64,000 nt of DNA. Source: Trujillonella endophytica. GTDB lineage: Bacteria; Actinomycetota; Actinomycetes; Mycobacteriales; Geodermatophilaceae. The stretch is taken from the NCBI RefSeq assembly GCF_900110555.1, contig NZ_FOEE01000008.1:186001-250000 (forward strand), given 5' to 3'. Positions 9,855 to 19,920 of the stretch are shown here, one piece after another. Position 1 is the first letter of the stretch. Every line of letters starts with the position of its first letter. Position numbers and translations under genes: made by a program. The notes under the pieces are model-generated. The model was not told where the DNA came from. It was given only the letters and a program-made list of their open reading frames with translations, and made no database searches.

Positions 9855-9896
9855 TTGCAGACTCCAACCAACCGGATATATGGTTGGCGTCTGCAA
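9855..9896 (+). promoter_or_regulatory. MarR operator overlapping a promoter
   Basis: A 16-bp inverted repeat, TTGCAGACTCCAACCA and TGGTTGGCGTCTGCAA (15 of 16 positions symmetric), flanks a 10-bp AT-rich core ACCGGATATA. TTGCAG (9855-9860) and the TATATG-like core could be the -35 and -10 boxes, so the site would block its own promoter. It lies 23 bp before the marR gene. Confidence 0.75.
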
Positions 9897-9919
9897 GCAC
9901 ATGATCTGCCGAGGACGCC

Positions 9920-10405
9920 ATGCCCACCACCCGCGACACCCGTGACCGGCTCACCGCCGGCCTCTCCCGGCTGCTGCGCACCGGTCGCCACCTGGGGGCC
10001 CGCGCCGCGGACGTGCTCTACGGCGACCTGCCCTCCTACGCCTGGGCCCTGCTCGTCCCCCTCCAGCGAGGCGGCGAGCAGCGGTGCAGCGAGCTGGCCG
10101 CGACGGCGGGCATCGACGTCTCCGTCGCCAGCCGGCAGGTCGGCGCGCTCGAGCGGGCGGGCTACCTCGAGCGCCGTGCCGATCCCCGCGACGGGCGCGC
10201 CAGCCTGCTGCGGCTGACCGAGGCCGGCGCGGGCGCGCTGGCCACGACCCGCGCGCTCCGCAACGACTGGGCCGCCTCTGCACTCGCCGGATGGGACGAG
10301 GACGACGCCGTCCGCCTGTCCGAGCTCGTCGAACGCCTCCTCGACGACCTGGAGGCCGCCGTCCGCGACCCCGGTCGTCTCGCCTCCACCCGGGCCGCCT
10401 CGTGA
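9920..10405 (+). CDS. MarR family regulator of the adjacent efflux pump
   Basis: A 161-residue winged-helix regulator: CSELAATAGIDVSVASRQV helix-turn-helix and the wing YLERRADPRDGRASLL. GAGGA lies 5 bases before the ATG. A near-perfect palindrome just upstream suggests autorepression. The stop overlaps an alternative GTG of the MFS gene, so the two form one operon; the likely trigger is a toxic aromatic or drug-like compound exported by the pump (inference). Confidence 0.88.
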   Translation: MPTTRDTRDRLTAGLSRLLRTGRHLGARAADVLYGDLPSYAWALLVPLQRGGEQRCSELAATAGIDVSVASRQVGALERAGYLERRADPRDGRASLLRLTEAGAGALATTRALRNDWAASALAGWDEDDAVRLSELVERLLDDLEAAVRDPGRLASTRAAS

Positions 10406-10452
10406 CCGCCGCGTCCGAGCGCCCCTCGCCCTCCGCACCGACCAGGAGAACC

Positions 10453-12048
10453 GTGACCACCACAGTCGACGCACCCGCGCCCGTGGAGCAGCAGGGCGGG
10501 ATGAGTCACCGCCAGATCCTCGAGGCGCTCTCCGGCATGTTGCTGGCGATGTTCGTGGCGATGCTGTCCTCGACCGTCGTCTCCAACGCCCTGCCGACGA
10601 TCATCACCGACCTGCGCGGCTCCCAGAGCCAGTACACGTGGGTGATCACCGCGACGCTGCTCGCCTCGACCGCCTCCACGCCCGTCTGGGGCAAGCTCGC
10701 CGACCTGTTCAGCAAGAAGCTGCTCATCCAGCTGTCGATCGTCATCTTCATCGCCGGCTCGATGCTCGCCGGGCTCTCCCAGTCGGTCGAGACACTGATC
10801 GCCTGGCGCGTGCTCCAGGGCCTGGGCCTCGGTGGCCTGCAGGCGCTCGTGCAGATCGCCATGGCCGCGATGATCAGCCCCCGCGAGCGTGGCCGGTACT
10901 CCGGCCTGCTCGGCGGCGTCATGGCCGTCGCCACGGTCGGCGGGCCGCTGCTCGGTGGCCTCCTGGTCGACACGAGCTGGCTGGGCTGGCGCTGGTGCTT
11001 CTACGTCGGCGTCCCCTTCGCCGCGGTCGCGCTCGTGCTGCTCCAGCGCACCCTCCACCTGCCGGTGACCAAGCGGGACGTGCACATCGACTACCTCGGC
11101 GTCGCGTTCCTGGCCGCCGCCGTCTCGTCGCTGCTGATCTGGGTGACCCTGGCCGGGAACACCTTCGCCTGGTCGTCGACGGAGTCGGCGCTGTTCCTCG
11201 CCGGGGGCGGCCTGTCGGTGATCGCCTTCCTGGTCACCGAGACCCGCGCGAAGGAGCCGATCGTGCCGCTGCGGCTGTTCCGCGACCGGACGACGACCCT
11301 GGCGATCATCGCCAGCATCGCGATCGGTGTGGCGATGTTCGGGGCCTCGGTCTTCCTCGGTCAGTACCTGCAGATCTCCCGCGGCTACTCGCCGACGGCG
11401 GCCGGCCTGCTCACCGTCCCCATGGTGGCCGGGCTGCTCGTCTCCTCCACCGCCTCCGGCATCCTGATCAGCCGGTACGGCCGGTGGAAGGCCTTCCTGG
11501 TGGGCGGCTCGCTGGCCGTCGTCGTCGGGTTCGGGCTGCTCTCCACCATCGACCACGAGACGCCGATGCCCCTCCTGGGCGTCTTCCTCTTCGTGCTCGG
11601 CACCGGCATCGGCATGACCATGCAGAACCTGGTCCTGGCCGTGCAGAACACGGTCGCGGCTCAGGACCTGGGTGCGGCGAGCTCCGCGGTGGCCTTCTTC
11701 CGCAGCCTCGGCGGCACGGTCGGCGTCTCGGTCCTGGGCGCCGTCCTCAGCGCCCGGGTCGGCACGCTGATCACCGCCGGTCTCCCCGCGGGGGCGGCGT
11801 CCTCCGGCTCCGGCAGCGTCGGCCTGGCCGACCTCGCCGACGCCCCGCCGGCGATCCGGGAGCTGATCACCGTCTCCTACGGGGACGGGACCGGGCGCGT
11901 CTTCCTGATCTCCGGCCTCGTGGCGGTGGCCGCGGTCGTCGCCATCGCCTTCATCCGGGAGGTCGCCCTGAGCGGCGAGAGCGGCGAGGAGCGGCTGCGC
12001 TCCGAGGCGGCCGCGAAGGCCGGGGAGCCGGTGCTCGCCCGCCGCTGA
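10453..12048 (+). CDS. DHA2/EmrB-QacA type MFS drug exporter
   Basis: A 531-residue, probably 14-helix proton-coupled exporter. Motifs include LSSTVVSNALPTI in helix 1, GKLADLFSKK as motif A, and WRVLQGLGLGGLQALVQIAM in helix 4. The chosen GTG (VTTTVDAPAP) has AGGAGAA three bases upstream; a GTG at 10402 overlapping the marR stop would add 17 residues. Co-transcribed with the MarR gene and followed by a strong terminator hairpin. Substrates are not predictable. Confidence 0.9.
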   Translation: MTTTVDAPAPVEQQGGMSHRQILEALSGMLLAMFVAMLSSTVVSNALPTIITDLRGSQSQYTWVITATLLASTASTPVWGKLADLFSKKLLIQLSIVIFIAGSMLAGLSQSVETLIAWRVLQGLGLGGLQALVQIAMAAMISPRERGRYSGLLGGVMAVATVGGPLLGGLLVDTSWLGWRWCFYVGVPFAAVALVLLQRTLHLPVTKRDVHIDYLGVAFLAAAVSSLLIWVTLAGNTFAWSSTESALFLAGGGLSVIAFLVTETRAKEPIVPLRLFRDRTTTLAIIASIAIGVAMFGASVFLGQYLQISRGYSPTAAGLLTVPMVAGLLVSSTASGILISRYGRWKAFLVGGSLAVVVGFGLLSTIDHETPMPLLGVFLFVLGTGIGMTMQNLVLAVQNTVAAQDLGAASSAVAFFRSLGGTVGVSVLGAVLSARVGTLITAGLPAGAASSGSGSVGLADLADAPPAIRELITVSYGDGTGRVFLISGLVAVAAVVAIAFIREVALSGESGEERLRSEAAAKAGEPVLARR

Positions 12049-12069
12049 TCGGCCGACCGCCGGACGCGA

Positions 12070-12100
12070 GTGGCCCAGGACCCGTCGGGTCCTGGGCCAC
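12070..12100. terminator. Bidirectional terminator hairpin
   Basis: A perfect 14-bp stem (GTGGCCCAGGACCC and complement) with a 3-base loop lies between the convergent MFS (+) and OsmC (-) genes. No T-tract, as is usual at this GC content. Confidence 0.8.
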
Positions 12101-12114
12101 CGTCGCGTGCGGCC

Positions 12115-12555
12115 TCAGCTCTCGAGCGCGGCGTCCAGCGTGATCTCACCGACGCCGGCGAGGGCCTTGCTGACCGGGCAGCCGGCCTTCGCCGCCTGGG
12201 CGGCCTGCTCGAAGCCGGCCGCGTCGAGCCCCTCGACCTCGCCGCGCACGGTGAGGTGGATCGCGGTGATGGTCGGGGCGCCGTCGACCTGGCCGAGCGT
12301 CACGTCGGCGCTGATCTCCAGCGACTGGGGCGTGCCGCCGGCCTTGCCGATCTGGCTGGACAGCGCCATCGCGAAGCACGACGAGTGCGCCGCCGCGATG
12401 AGCTCCTCCGGGCTGGTGGTGCCGGCGGCCTCGTCGGCGGTCCGCTTGGGGAAGCTGACCTCGAAGGTGCCGACCTTCGAGCTGGACAGCTCGACCTGTC
12501 CGGACCCTTCCTGCAGGGTGCCGTTCCAGGCCGTACGTGCGGTGCGGGAGGGCAT
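12115..12555 (-). CDS. OsmC/Ohr family thiol peroxidase
   Basis: A 146-residue peroxiredoxin of the OsmC superfamily that reduces organic hydroperoxides. The two redox cysteines are visible in AAAHSSCFAMAL and AAKAGCPVSKAL; the Glu in SPEELIAAAHSS is also conserved. It looks closer to OsmC than to Ohr in the first Cys context. AGGAG precedes the ATG. It lies 54 bp downstream of the OhrR-like gene on the same strand, so it is probably derepressed by peroxide. Confidence 0.92.
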   Translation of the reverse strand: MPSRTARTAWNGTLQEGSGQVELSSSKVGTFEVSFPKRTADEAAGTTSPEELIAAAHSSCFAMALSSQIGKAGGTPQSLEISADVTLGQVDGAPTITAIHLTVRGEVEGLDAAGFEQAAQAAKAGCPVSKALAGVGEITLDAALES

Positions 12556-12609
12556 GGGGTGCTCCTGTTCGACGGGGGGACGGGCGGACGACGATCCGTG
12601 GCGGGCCCT

Positions 12610-13068
12610 TCAGCCGCGCGGCTGCTCGACCGCGCCCACCCGCTGGATGAGCGTCTCGAGCTGGGACTTGAGGCTGTCGAAGTCGGCGACGTCGAGCTGC
12701 AGCGCGCAGATCATGTCCTCGGAGATGGCCAGCCCGCGCCCGCGGAGCGCGCGGCCCTCCTCGGTGAGCGCGATGGCGACCGACCGCTCGTCCTCCACCC
12801 GGCGGTGCCGGCTCACCAGGCCCGCCGCGGTGAGCCGCTTGAGCAGCGGGGAGAGGGTGCCGCTGTCGAGGTTGAGCCGCGCGCCGAGCTGGCCGACCGT
12901 CTGGTTGTCCTGCTCCCAGAGCAGCATCATGACCAGGTACTGCGGATAGGTCAGCCCGATCTCGTCGAGCTGCGGCCGGTAGCGCGCGGTGAGGGCGCGG
13001 GACGCGGCGTACAGCGCGAAGCAGAGCTGGTCCTCCAGGAGGACGCTCGGGGCCGGCAGGCGCGTCAT
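12610..13068 (-). CDS. ohrR: OhrR-like peroxide-sensing MarR regulator
   Basis: A 152-residue MarR repressor. The N-terminal LEDQLCFALYAASRALTARY contains the single cysteine (residue ~16) that OhrR proteins oxidise to sense organic hydroperoxides; YPQYLVMMLLWEQDNQTVGQL and LDSGTLSPLLKRL form the DNA-binding region. It heads a two-gene unit with the OsmC peroxidase. A TAGACT box lies 6 bases before the ATG, so the mRNA is probably leaderless. Confidence 0.88.
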   Translation of the reverse strand: MTRLPAPSVLLEDQLCFALYAASRALTARYRPQLDEIGLTYPQYLVMMLLWEQDNQTVGQLGARLNLDSGTLSPLLKRLTAAGLVSRHRRVEDERSVAIALTEEGRALRGRGLAISEDMICALQLDVADFDSLKSQLETLIQRVGAVEQPRG

Positions 13069-13074
13069 GCCCGG

Positions 13075-13080
13075 AGTCTA
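13075..13080 (-). promoter_or_regulatory. TANNNT -10 box, leaderless ohrR
   Basis: TAGACT on the minus strand, 6 bases before the ATG of the OhrR-like gene. No Shine-Dalgarno sequence is present. Confidence 0.55.
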
Positions 13081-13190
13081 CGGGCGCAAAAGAGCACTTC
13101 GTCCCGGAGGTCGGGACCGGATGCGGTAGCCGGGTGAGGGGTCGCTCGCGTCCGATCGACGGGACGGGTGCGGCAGGTGGACGCACCAGG

Positions 13191-13211
13191 GTTGAGTGGA
13201 ACAGACTCAAC
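13191..13211 (+). promoter_or_regulatory. Perfect HAIR operator before clpB
   Basis: TTGAGT-N7-ACTCAA (13192-13210) matches the HspR consensus at all core positions; flanking G/C also pair. It lies 72 bp before the clpB start and predicts co-regulation with the dnaK operon. Confidence 0.9.
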
Positions 13212-13282
13212 CTCAGGCACGTTGGATCGATCGACCGGCCGGGACCCACCGGCCCCACACCGAAGAGGGAGCCCCGCCACCG

Positions 13283-15871
<2,589 letters not shown>

Positions 15872-15890
15872 CGAGGGACGCCGGCCGCGG

Positions 15891-15922
15891 GGCCGGGACG
15901 ACGGTGATCCGTCGTCCCGGCC
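15891..15922 (+). terminator. clpB terminator hairpin
   Basis: A perfect 14-bp stem GGCCGGGACGACGG with complement and a TGAT loop, starting 19 bp after the clpB stop. Confidence 0.8.
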
Positions 15923-15964
15923 GTCCGTCATGATCGTGGCCTCACGGCGCGACAGGGAGTGGAC

Positions 15965-16528
15965 ATGACGGCAGCACAGGGTGGCCCCGACCAGCAGGGC
16001 CCGCCCCAGCCGTACGGCTACGCACCCGCGCCCCCACCGCCGGGGCAGGGCGCCCCGCCGGAGCCGACGGAGCGGCCGCTGAGCGTGCGGATCGGGCTCG
16101 GCGCCTTCGTGGCGACGCTGGTCCTCGGGCTGATCGCCCTCGGCGTCCAGTTCGCCGACCCCGACGCCGTCGTCGACGAACTGCGGGCGATGGACGACAA
16201 CCTCTCCGAGGACACCGCCCGCACGCTGTTCACCGTCGTGCTGGCCCTCACCCTGGCGCTGTACGCGGTGCAGGCGCTGGTGATCTGGTTCGCCTGGACG
16301 GGGCGGGGCTGGGCCCGCACGGTGCTGCTGATCCTGGGGGTCCTGGCCGCGGTGAGCGGACTGGCGGGGGTGTCGGGGGCGGGCGCCCCCACCACCGGCT
16401 CCGGCTTCCTCACCTCGATGTCGGCGTTCACCCTGGCCGCGACCCTGGCCGGGGTCGTCGCGCTGGCCCTGCGGCCCTCGGCCGAGTGGTACCAGAACGA
16501 GGGACGACGGCGCGCCGCCGTGCGCTGA
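15965..16528 (+). CDS. Small integral membrane protein, unknown function
   Basis: A 187-residue protein with a Pro/Gly/Gln-rich cytoplasmic N-terminus (about 40 residues) followed by four hydrophobic segments (about 45-65, 85-110, 115-135, 145-165) and a charged tail. No known catalytic motif. The ATG giving MTAAQGG is preferred because AGGGAG lies 5 bases upstream; a GTG six bases earlier is possible. Proline-rich N-termini with a few helices are common among actinobacterial envelope proteins of unknown role. Confidence 0.75.
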   Translation: MTAAQGGPDQQGPPQPYGYAPAPPPPGQGAPPEPTERPLSVRIGLGAFVATLVLGLIALGVQFADPDAVVDELRAMDDNLSEDTARTLFTVVLALTLALYAVQALVIWFAWTGRGWARTVLLILGVLAAVSGLAGVSGAGAPTTGSGFLTSMSAFTLAATLAGVVALALRPSAEWYQNEGRRRAAVR

Positions 16529-16570
16529 GGCCTGGCCCGGACGACGCCGCCCCGGCATCGTGACCCAACC

Positions 16571-18310
16571 GTGACGATCCAACAGGGCCCTCCGGCACGA
16601 AGACCTTCCGTGACCACCACCGAGCAGGCCCCCGCGCCCGCCGCCGACGCCGCTCCCGGGCGGCGCGGTGGGCGGCTGGTCCGGCGCCTGCTCGCGGCGC
16701 TCGGTGGCCTGCTCGCCGCCGCCGTCGCCCTCGGGGTCGCCCAGCTCGTGTCGGCGCTGACCGGGCCCTCCTCCGCGCCGGTGGTCGCCGTCGGCGACAC
16801 CGTGATCACGCTGGTCCCCGAGGGCGTCAAGCAGTTCGCGATCCGGAACTTCGGCGAGAACGACAAGATCGCCCTGGTCGCCGGCACGCTGGTGCTCGTC
16901 GGGGTCTTCGCCCTCGTCATCGGGGTGCTGGCGCTGCGGTGGCGTGCGGTCGGGGTCGTCGGCATCGCGCTGTTCGGCGTCCTCGGCGCGCTGGCCGCGA
17001 CCTCCCGCCCGGCCGCCGAGCAGCTCGCCTGGCTGCCGTCCGTGGTGGGCGCGGCCGCGGGTGTCGTGGCGCTGCTGTTCCTCCTGCGCCCGTTGACGGG
17101 GACCCCGGTGCTGCCGCGCTCCCGGCCACCGGCCGACGCGACCGCGGCGGTGGGCCGGCACGCGGTCCCGCCCGCCGACGAGGGCGCCGTCGACCGCCTG
17201 CGCGCCGCGCTGGGCGCCACCGGGGACCGCAAGGGGCTGGATCGGCGCGGCTTCTTCGTCGCCGGCGGGGTCGCGGTGGGCGTCGCCGCGGTCACCGGCG
17301 GAGGCGGGTACCTGCTCCAGCGCCGCTTCGACGTCAGCGACGAGCGCGCCGCCCTGACGCTGCCCACCCCCGCGTCGCGCGCCCCGGCACTGCCGGCCGG
17401 CGCGGACCTCGCCGAGCGCGTCGACGGGCTCACCCCCCTGTTCACCCGCAACCGGGACTTCTACCGGGTGGACACGGCGATCACCGTTCCGCAGATCCAG
17501 CCCGGGTCCTACCGGCTGGAGCTCACCGGCTCGTTCGACTCCCCGTCGTCGCACTCCCTCGACGACCTCTACGGCCGGTCCGACCTCATCGAGCGGGACA
17601 TCACGCTCACCTGCGTCTCCAACGAGGTCGGCGGGAAGCTCGCCGGCACCGCCCGGTGGATCGGCGTCCCGCTCGGGACCTTCCTCCGGGAGAACGGCGT
17701 CGCCTCCGGCTCCACCCAGCTGGTCTGCCGCTCCGGTGACGGGATGACGATCGGAGCGCCCACCCGCTCGGCCCTGCAGGTCGAGGACGCCATGCTCGCG
17801 GTCGCCATGAACGGCGAGCCCCTGCCGATCGAGCACGGCTTCCCGGTCCGGATGATCATCCCCGGGCTGTACGGCTACGTGTCCGCGTGCAAGTGGCTCG
17901 TCGGCATCGAGGCCACGACGTTCGACGCCTACGACGCCTTCTGGGCCCAGCGCGGCTGGGCGCAGGAGGGGCCGATCAAGGTCGCCTCGCGCATCGACAC
18001 CCCGGCTCCGCTGCGGGAGTTCCCCGCCGGCCGCCGGGCGATCGCCGGCGTGGCCTGGGCGCAGACCCGGGGCATCGGCCGGGTCGAGGTGCAGATCGAC
18101 GAGGGCGAGTGGCTGGACGCCGACCTCGGCCCCGAGGTGGACGCCGACATCTGGCGGCAGTGGGTGCTGCCCCACGACTTCGCGGCAGGCAGCCACCAGG
18201 TGACCGTGCGCGCGACCACCGCCGACGGCGAGGTCCAGACCGCCGAGCGGGCCAGACCGATACCCGACGGAGCGTCCGGCCTGCACTCGATCCGGGTGAT
18301 CGCCACCTAG
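16571..18310 (+). CDS. Membrane-anchored sulfite-oxidase-like molybdoenzyme
   Basis: A 579-residue fusion. Residues ~30-190 hold four or so membrane helices; a linker and a further hydrophobic segment (RRGFFVAGGVAVGVAAVTGG) lead to a periplasmic domain. That domain (about 270-480) is an oxidoreductase molybdopterin domain of the sulfite oxidase/YedY class, with the Mo-ligand Cys in ITLTCVSNEVGG and GLYGYVSACKWL; a C-terminal Mo-co dimerisation-like domain follows. RRGFF resembles a twin-arginine start. The true substrate is unknown. The GTG at 16571 is chosen; GTG 16610 is possible. Confidence 0.82.
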   Translation: MTIQQGPPARRPSVTTTEQAPAPAADAAPGRRGGRLVRRLLAALGGLLAAAVALGVAQLVSALTGPSSAPVVAVGDTVITLVPEGVKQFAIRNFGENDKIALVAGTLVLVGVFALVIGVLALRWRAVGVVGIALFGVLGALAATSRPAAEQLAWLPSVVGAAAGVVALLFLLRPLTGTPVLPRSRPPADATAAVGRHAVPPADEGAVDRLRAALGATGDRKGLDRRGFFVAGGVAVGVAAVTGGGGYLLQRRFDVSDERAALTLPTPASRAPALPAGADLAERVDGLTPLFTRNRDFYRVDTAITVPQIQPGSYRLELTGSFDSPSSHSLDDLYGRSDLIERDITLTCVSNEVGGKLAGTARWIGVPLGTFLRENGVASGSTQLVCRSGDGMTIGAPTRSALQVEDAMLAVAMNGEPLPIEHGFPVRMIIPGLYGYVSACKWLVGIEATTFDAYDAFWAQRGWAQEGPIKVASRIDTPAPLREFPAGRRAIAGVAWAQTRGIGRVEVQIDEGEWLDADLGPEVDADIWRQWVLPHDFAAGSHQVTVRATTADGEVQTAERARPIPDGASGLHSIRVIAT

Positions 18311-18463
18311 CGGATCCCGCCCGCACCGGGCGGACCCCCAGACCCGTCTCGGCCACCCGGCCGCAGGCGCGTGTCCCGACGCCTGCACCGGTCGGGACAG
18401 CACCACCCCACACCCGCGGCGCCCGTGACCCCGGCGCCGCACGTAAGAGAGATGGAGCACTTC

Positions 18464-19135
18464 GTGAAGAGCACCCTGACCCGTGGCGTGATGCTGGCGG
18501 CGGCCTCCGTGCTGGCCGTGACCCTGAGCGCCTGCGGCTCGGACGACTCCGACGACACCGCGTCGGACAGCGGGTCGTCGAGCAGCAGCACCTCGGACTC
18601 CGGCATGGAGAGCAGCGCCCCCGCCTCGGGCGACTCGATGACCGAGGAGCCGTTCGGAGCCGGCTGCGCCGCCGTCCCGGCCGACGGCGAGGGCAGCTTC
18701 ACCGGCATGACCGACGACCCGGTGGCGACCGCGGCCAGCAACAACCCGGCGCTGTCCACCCTGGTGCAGGCCGTGACCGCCGCGAACCTGGTCGACACGC
18801 TGAACGGCCAGGAGGAGATCACCGTCCTCGCCCCGGCGAACCCCGCGTTCGAGGCCGTGCCGGCCGACGCCCTGAACGCCGTGCTCGCCGACGTGCCCCA
18901 GCTGACCACGATCCTGACCCACCACGTCATCGACGGGCGGCTCGCGCCCGACGAGCTGGCCGGCACGCACACCACGCTCAACGGCGACCAGGTCACGATC
19001 GAGGGCTCGGGCGAGGCGTTCACCGTCGACGGCACCCTCACCGAGGTCCAGGCGTCGGTCATCTGCGGCAACGTCCAGACCGCCAACGCCACCGTCTACA
19101 TCATCGACCAGGTGCTGGCCCCGGCCGCGGGCTGA
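18464..19135 (+). CDS. Fasciclin-domain lipoprotein
   Basis: A secreted lipoprotein of about 223 residues: signal peptide and lipobox LSAC at residues ~21-24, a Ser/Asp-rich linker, then one fasciclin (FAS1) domain (TLVQAVTAANLVDTLN, TVLAPANPAFEAVP, LTHHVIDGRLAPDEL, VYIIDQVL), as in MPT70/MPT83. The GTG is chosen because GGAG lies 6 bases upstream; an ATG 12 bases earlier is in frame. It lies 153 bp after the molybdoenzyme on the same strand; surface adhesion or partnering with that enzyme is inference. Confidence 0.88.
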   Translation: MKSTLTRGVMLAAASVLAVTLSACGSDDSDDTASDSGSSSSSTSDSGMESSAPASGDSMTEEPFGAGCAAVPADGEGSFTGMTDDPVATAASNNPALSTLVQAVTAANLVDTLNGQEEITVLAPANPAFEAVPADALNAVLADVPQLTTILTHHVIDGRLAPDELAGTHTTLNGDQVTIEGSGEAFTVDGTLTEVQASVICGNVQTANATVYIIDQVLAPAAG

Positions 19136-19140
19136 GGAGG

Positions 19141-19186
19141 CCCGTCCCGAGGCGCACGCCCCGCGCGGCGCGAGCCTCGGGACGGG
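19141..19186 (+). terminator. Terminator hairpin after fasciclin gene
   Basis: 13-bp arms CCCGTCCCGAGGC (19141-19153) and complement (19174-19186) around a 20-base GC-rich loop, five bases after the stop. Confidence 0.7.
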
Positions 19187-19231
19187 GGCCGTGCGGCCCG
19201 GCTCCCCGCGGAGTCGGGCCGCCGTGCTGCG

Positions 19232-19237
19232 TAGGGT
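19232..19237 (+). promoter_or_regulatory. TANNNT -10 box, leaderless pyrE
   Basis: TAGGGT, 7 bases before the pyrE ATG; no ribosome binding site between. Confidence 0.6.
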
Positions 19238-19244
19238 CGCCCTC

Positions 19245-19802
19245 ATGGAGTCGCCCGCCGCCGGCCTGCCCGACCGTGAACGCCTGCTGGAGCTGATCGT
19301 CGAGCTCGCCGTCGTCCACGGGAAGGTGACGCTCTCCTCCGGCCGCGAGGCCGACTGGTACATCGACATGCGGCGGCTGACCCTGCACCACGAGGGCGCC
19401 CCGCTGGTCGGCCGCGTGATGCGGCAGCTCACCGGCGACCTGCGCTACGACGTCGTCGGCGGGCTGACCCTCGGCGCGGACCCCGTCGCCACGGCGATGC
19501 TGCACGCCGCCGCGCAGGGGCAGGGGTTCCTCGACGCCTGCGTCGTCCGCAAGGCGGGCAAGGCGCACGGGCTGCAGCGGCGGATCGAGGGACCGGACGT
19601 CGAGGGCCGCGCGGTCCTCGTCGTCGAGGACGTCTCCACGACCGGTGGCAGCCCGCTCACCGCGGTCGAGGCATTGCGCGAGGCCGGAGCGGAGCCGGTC
19701 GCGGTCGCGGTGATCGTCGACCGCGGCGGCCGGGCCGCGGTGGAGGCCGCGGGCCTGGAGTACCGCGCCGCGTACACGCTGGCGGACCTCGACCTGGCCT
19801 GA
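19245..19802 (+). CDS. pyrE: Orotate phosphoribosyltransferase
   Basis: A 185-residue cytoplasmic enzyme converting orotate and PRPP to OMP in pyrimidine synthesis. The PRPP loop reads AVLVVEDVSTTGGSPL (about residues 123-138); the N-terminal VTLSSGREADWYIDMRRLTL is typical. The length is slightly short but normal for actinobacteria. It is probably translated from a leaderless mRNA. In M. tuberculosis pyrE (Rv0382c) also lies close to clpB. It is not grouped with other pyr genes here. Confidence 0.93.
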   Translation: MESPAAGLPDRERLLELIVELAVVHGKVTLSSGREADWYIDMRRLTLHHEGAPLVGRVMRQLTGDLRYDVVGGLTLGADPVATAMLHAAAQGQGFLDACVVRKAGKAHGLQRRIEGPDVEGRAVLVVEDVSTTGGSPLTAVEALREAGAEPVAVAVIVDRGGRAAVEAAGLEYRAAYTLADLDLA

Positions 19803-19807
19803 TCGGG

Positions 19808-19890
19808 GCAACTTCGCGCTTCTGCGCGGTGCAATTCCGCGCTTCTGCCCGGGGGCAACTTCGCGCTTCTGCGCGGTGCAGTCGCGCGGA
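19808..19890. repeat. Dispersed intergenic repeat B, copy 1
   Basis: Three 18-bp units at 23-24 bp spacing: GCAACTTCGCGCTTCTGC (19808-19825 and 19855-19872) and GCAATTCCGCGCTTCTGC (19831-19848), followed by a partial inverted unit. A second locus with the same units in reverse orientation is at 41655-41741. Confidence 0.85.
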
Positions 19891-19908
19891 ACTGCCCACG
19901 GGCGGCCG

Positions 19909-19914
19909 TACGGT
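19909..19914 (+). promoter_or_regulatory. TANNNT -10 box before GlcD-like gene
   Basis: TACGGT, 6 bases before the GTG at 19921. Confidence 0.55.
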
Positions 19915-19920
19915 GGAGCG

